A program made the position numbers and the translations under genes. Of a DNA stretch of 35,699 nucleotides, positions 32,540-35,699 are shown in pieces. Location: contig JAGQLE010000009.1 in NCBI GenBank assembly GCA_020429585.1, positions 1-35,699 on the forward strand. Direction: 5' to 3'. Every line of letters begins with the position of its first letter. The stretch's first letter is position 1. The notes beneath the pieces were generated by a model. That model made no database searches. It worked only from the letters and a program-made list of their open reading frames with translations, and had not been told where the DNA came from. The DNA comes from Candidatus Berkelbacteria bacterium (GTDB lineage: Bacteria > Patescibacteriota > UBA1384 > JACPKC01).

Positions 32540-33724
32540 TTACTTGGTGATTTCGGTTACAACACCGGCACCGACGGTCTTACCACCCTCACGGATAGCA
32601 AAGCGCATGCCTTTTTCCATCGCGACCGGAACAATCAACTTAACTTTAAAGGTGATAGTATCGCCAGGCATAACCATTTCAGTACCTTCTGGCAGTTCTA
32701 CCTCACCAGTAACGTCGGTGGTTCGGATATAAAACTGTGGCTTGTAGCCCTTGAAGAATGGAGTATGTCGGCCACCTTCGTCTTTATTAAGGATGTAAAC
32801 TTCAGCCGAAAATTCGGTATGAGGAGTAATTGAGCCTGGAGCAGCTAATACCTGGCCGCGCTCAATATCGTCTCGCTCAACACCGCGGAGCAAAGCACCG
32901 ATATTATCGCCAGCTTGACCTTGGTCGAGGAGCTTTCTAAACATCTCAACACCAGTTACAACAACTTTCTTAGTATCTTTGATACCGACGATTTCTACTT
33001 CATCGTTAACTTTAACGATACCGCGTTCAACACGACCAGTAGCAACAGTACCTCGGCCTTTAATTGAGAAAACATCTTCAACTGGCATTAGAAATGGCTT
33101 GTCGATGTCTCGTTTTGGCTCTGGAATCGCTTCGTCGAGAGCGTTGATAAGGTCCATGACGCGGTCTTGCATCTCTTTGTCGCCCTCAAGAGCCTTAAGA
33201 GCTGAACCACGGATGATCTTAGTGTTGTCGCCATCAAACTCGTACTTGGTTAGAAGTTCACGGATTTCCATCTCGACGAGGTCAAGCAGTTCTGGATCGT
33301 CGACTTGATCGATCTTGTTTAAGAAAACAACGATCTGAGGTACGCCAACCTGTCGAGCCAAAAGAATGTGCTCACGGGTTTGTGGCATCGGACCATCGGC
33401 AGCGTTTACAACCAAAATTGCACCGTCCATTTGAGCAGCACCAGTGATCATGTTCTTTACGTAGTCAGCGTGACCAGGACAGTCAACATGAGCATAGTGT
33501 CGCTTTTCTGACTCGTACTCAACGTGAGCAGTCGCAATAGTAATGCCTCGCTCTTTTTCTTCTGGCGCAGCATCGATTGCATCAACTGGCTTGTCGTCAG
33601 CAACCATACCTCGATCGCGCAAGGTTTTAAGGATTGCAGCGGTTAAGGTAGTTTTTCCATGGTCAACGTGACCAATTGTGCCCACATTAACGTGAGGCTT
33701 AGTTCTTTCAAATTTTTCTGCCAT
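32540..33724 (-). CDS. tuf: Elongation factor Tu
   Basis: GTPase that brings aminoacyl-tRNA to the ribosome, 394 residues, the usual length. The P-loop GHVDHGKT lies at 18-25, followed by [13 protein letters not shown] (switch I), [20 protein letters not shown] (switch II), NKID and the SALKALEG base-recognition loop, then domains 2 and 3 ([30 protein letters not shown], and so on). The ribosome site AAGGAG is optimal. It has a strong promoter of its own in the 131-base gap after fusA. Confidence 0.98.
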   Translation of the reverse strand: MAEKFERTKPHVNVGTIGHVDHGKTTLTAAILKTLRDRGMVADDKPVDAIDAAPEEKERGITIATAHVEYESEKRHYAHVDCPGHADYVKNMITGAAQMDGAILVVNAADGPMPQTREHILLARQVGVPQIVVFLNKIDQVDDPELLDLVEMEIRELLTKYEFDGDNTKIIRGSALKALEGDKEMQDRVMDLINALDEAIPEPKRDIDKPFLMPVEDVFSIKGRGTVATGRVERGIVKVNDEVEIVGIKDTKKVVVTGVEMFRKLLDQGQAGDNIGALLRGVERDDIERGQVLAAPGSITPHTEFSAEVYILNKDEGGRHTPFFKGYKPQFYIRTTDVTGEVELPEGTEMVMPGDTITFKVKLIVPVAMEKGMRFAIREGGKTVGAGVVTEITK

Positions 33725-33764
33725 TTACAGCTCCTTATCTGTTCGCCCCTATATTTAGAGCGCA

Positions 33765-33793
33765 ATATTAACTAATTTTTTATTGATTGTCAA
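33765..33793 (-). promoter_or_regulatory. Near-consensus sigma70-type promoter before tuf
   Basis: On the minus strand TTGACA (33788-33793), 17-base spacer, TAATAT (33765-33770). Initiation near 33758 gives a leader of about 34 bases with AAGGAG before the ATG. No A/T-rich UP element precedes the -35. Confidence 0.9.
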
Positions 33794-33855
33794 ACCTGTT
33801 GTAAACCTGAACTTTTCTACGTCCGTTCAAGAAGAGATTTTATCAGATTAAAGTT

Positions 33856-35699
33856 TTAGCTTCCAGACTTACCGCTTTTAGATTTTACTTCTTCGGCAAC
33901 GTTATTTGGAACCTCTTCGTATTGAGAAAACTCCATTGAGTAAGCTGCTCGGCCCTGAGTCATACTGCGTAACTGAGTTGCGTAACCGAACATGTTTGCC
34001 AAAGGCACCTGAGCCTTAATAACTTTAGCGTTCCCTTGCTCAGTGGTTTCTTCGATCCGACCACGCTTACTATTTAGATCACCCATAACATCGCCCAAGA
34101 ATTCCTCAGGAGTAGTGACCTCAACAGACATCATCGGCTCAAGCAAGACCGGCTTTGCCTTCTTAGCTGCATCCTGGAGCGCCATCGATCCCGCAACCTG
34201 AAAAGCCATTTCTGAAGAGTCAACGTCGTGGAAAGAACCGTCGTATAGCTTAGCTTTAATGTTAATCAACGGATAACCAGCTACAACACCCTTGTTCATC
34301 GCTTCCTTGATACCTTTTTCGACTGGTGCAATAAACTCTTTTGGAATAATACCGCCAACAATCGCATTTTCGAACAAGAAAATTTCATCTGGATTTTCGG
34401 TTTTATCTTCGTCAGTCATTGGCGAAATATCGATAACAGCATGCCCATACTGACCACGACCACCGGTTTGGCGAATAAACTTACCTTCGCCCGTTGCTTC
34501 GGCGTTGATCGTCTCTCGATAAGCAACCTGAGGCTGGCCAACTTGAGCCTCAACCTTAAACTCTCTTTTCATACGATCAACCAAAACTTCTAAGTGAAGT
34601 TCGCCCATGCCAGAAATTATCGTTTGACCGGTTTCTTCGTCACCTTTAACTCTAAAGGTAGGATCTTCTTCGGATAAACGACTCAGAGCAATGCCCATTT
34701 TTTCTTGGTCAGCCTTGGTTTTTGGTTCGACTGCAACTGAAATAACTGGTTCTGGGAAAGTAATTGATTCCAGCTTAATTGGATGATCTGGGTCAGACAA
34801 GGTGTCGCCGGTAACACCCTCAACTCCAACGGCGGCGGCAATCTCACCAGCATAAATCTCTTTGACCTCTTCGCGCTGGTTTGCATGCATTCTTAATATT
34901 CGACCTAAACGAACTTTTTTACCAGTTGTCGTGTTGATTACATAAGAACCGGCCGAAATCTTACCTGAATAAACTCTAAAGAAAGTTAATTTGCCAACAA
35001 ATGGGTCGGCAGCGATTTTAAACAATAGAGCAGAGAAGGGTTGGTCATCGCCTGCGGATCGCTCCAAAACCTCTTCTTCATTTTTAGGATTAACACCCTT
35101 GATCGCTGGCACATCTAATGGACTAGGTAGGTAGTCTACTACCGCATCCAACATTAACTGAACACCCTTATTCTTAAGAGCAGTACCAGTTAAAACCGGA
35201 ATGATTTTATTATTTACCGTTCCTGTGCGAAGGGTAGCAATAAGCTCTTGCTCAGAAAGTTCGTCACCACTTAGATAGCGCTCTAGAAGAGTATCGTCCA
35301 GTTCGGCAATCTTCTCGATTAGCTTACTACGCCATTCTTCGGCGTCAGCCTTCATATCTTCTGGGATTTCTTCTTGTTTAATATCCGTACCCAGTTCATT
35401 GGTATAAATATATGCCTTTTGACGAATCAAATCGATCAAACCTTTAAAATCTGCTTCTTGACCAATTGGAAGTTGAACAGGAATAGCATTTGCTCCTAAT
35501 CGATCTAAAATAGAATTATAAGAACGGTAAAAATCTGCACCAGTCCGATCAAGTTTGTTAATAAAACAGATTCTTGGCACCTTGTATTTGTCGGCTTGTC
35601 GCCAAACAGTTTCTGATTGCGGTTCAACACCGGCAACACCGTCAAAGACAACTACTGCTCCGTCTAATACACGAAGCGACCGCTCAACCTCAACAGTAA
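33856..35699 (-). CDS. fusA: Elongation factor G, 5' end beyond the window
   Basis: Translocation GTPase. The visible 614 residues run from the G domain ([20 protein letters not shown], then [14 protein letters not shown]) through domains II-V (DEVF-type barrel, [46 protein letters not shown]) to a short Ser/Lys-rich end. The P-loop and switch I, some 85 residues, lie past base 35699. The NKLD (instead of NKMD) base-recognition motif is a mild variant. It precedes tuf as in the str operon. Confidence 0.97.
   Translation of the reverse strand, partial: TVEVERSLRVLDGAVVVFDGVAGVEPQSETVWRQADKYKVPRICFINKLDRTGADFYRSYNSILDRLGANAIPVQLPIGQEADFKGLIDLIRQKAYIYTNELGTDIKQEEIPEDMKADAEEWRSKLIEKIAELDDTLLERYLSGDELSEQELIATLRTGTVNNKIIPVLTGTALKNKGVQLMLDAVVDYLPSPLDVPAIKGVNPKNEEEVLERSAGDDQPFSALLFKIAADPFVGKLTFFRVYSGKISAGSYVINTTTGKKVRLGRILRMHANQREEVKEIYAGEIAAAVGVEGVTGDTLSDPDHPIKLESITFPEPVISVAVEPKTKADQEKMGIALSRLSEEDPTFRVKGDEETGQTIISGMGELHLEVLVDRMKREFKVEAQVGQPQVAYRETINAEATGEGKFIRQTGGRGQYGHAVIDISPMTDEDKTENPDEIFLFENAIVGGIIPKEFIAPVEKGIKEAMNKGVVAGYPLINIKAKLYDGSFHDVDSSEMAFQVAGSMALQDAAKKAKPVLLEPMMSVEVTTPEEFLGDVMGDLNSKRGRIEETTEQGNAKVIKAQVPLANMFGYATQLRSMTQGRAAYSMEFSQYEEVPNNVAEEVKSKSGKSGS

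Overview
The window looks like a chromosomal segment of a reduced-genome bacterium of the Candidate Phyla Radiation (Patescibacteria). The evidence is the compact ribosomal-protein cluster with no rpmD (uL30) between rpsE and rplO, pervasive 1-11 base gene overlaps, very short versions of normally larger proteins, a zinc-ribbon L24, and TGA used as an ordinary stop (so not the code-25 Gracilibacteria/Absconditabacteria). The phylum cannot be fixed from sequence reading alone; a type II NADH dehydrogenase would fit some Saccharibacteria, but that is a weak hint.

Layout. (1) 1-2915: the 5' part of clpB on the minus strand, divergent from a plus-strand rpmF-nusB-rnc unit. (2) 2930-25486: one long minus-strand block. 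Read in transcription order it starts at a near-consensus promoter (25458-25486) and runs rplC-rplD-rplW-rplB-rpsS-rplV-rpsC-rplP-rpmC-rpsQ-rplN-rplX-rplE-rpsN-rpsH-rplF-rplR-rpsE-rplO-secY-(membrane-anchored beta-propeller gene)-adk-map. A second near-consensus promoter (13162-13190) then drives infA-rpmJ-rpsM-rpsK-rpsD-rpoA-rplQ-rplM-rpsI-rbfA-(small membrane protein)-pheS-pheT-aspS-dacA, followed by a PaaX-like regulator with its own extended -10 promoter. (3) 25491-32168: an accessory island lying between rplC and rpsJ. It holds a nucleotidyltransferase plus an amber-interrupted deoxyribosyltransferase-like gene, a fatty-acid desaturase, an EVE-domain/deoxyribosyltransferase-like pair, a small membrane protein, TspO, tRNA-Ala(GGC), a type II NADH dehydrogenase and an unrecognised 319-residue protein. 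(4) 32169-35699: fusA (cut by the window edge)-tuf-rpsJ, with a strong promoter before tuf and a terminator after rpsJ.

The genes mostly serve one job: building ribosomes (r-proteins, RbfA, RNase III), transcribing (RpoA, NusB), charging tRNA (PheRS, AspRS), translating (IF-1, EF-Tu, EF-G) and exporting or maturing products (SecY, MetAP). The most striking theme is domain stripping. RpoA has no C-terminal domain, PheS lacks its N-terminal coiled coil, PheT lacks its tRNA-binding OB domain, and AspRS lacks the GAD insertion. In each case gene boundaries leave no room for the missing part. The accessory island suggests membrane-lipid editing and quinone-linked NADH oxidation in a cell expected to scavenge much of its metabolism.

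No CRISPR array, insertion sequence, integrase or phage module was found. No gene-free stretch exceeds 300 bases; the longest, 27720-27919, holds a terminator and possibly a decayed coding fragment.
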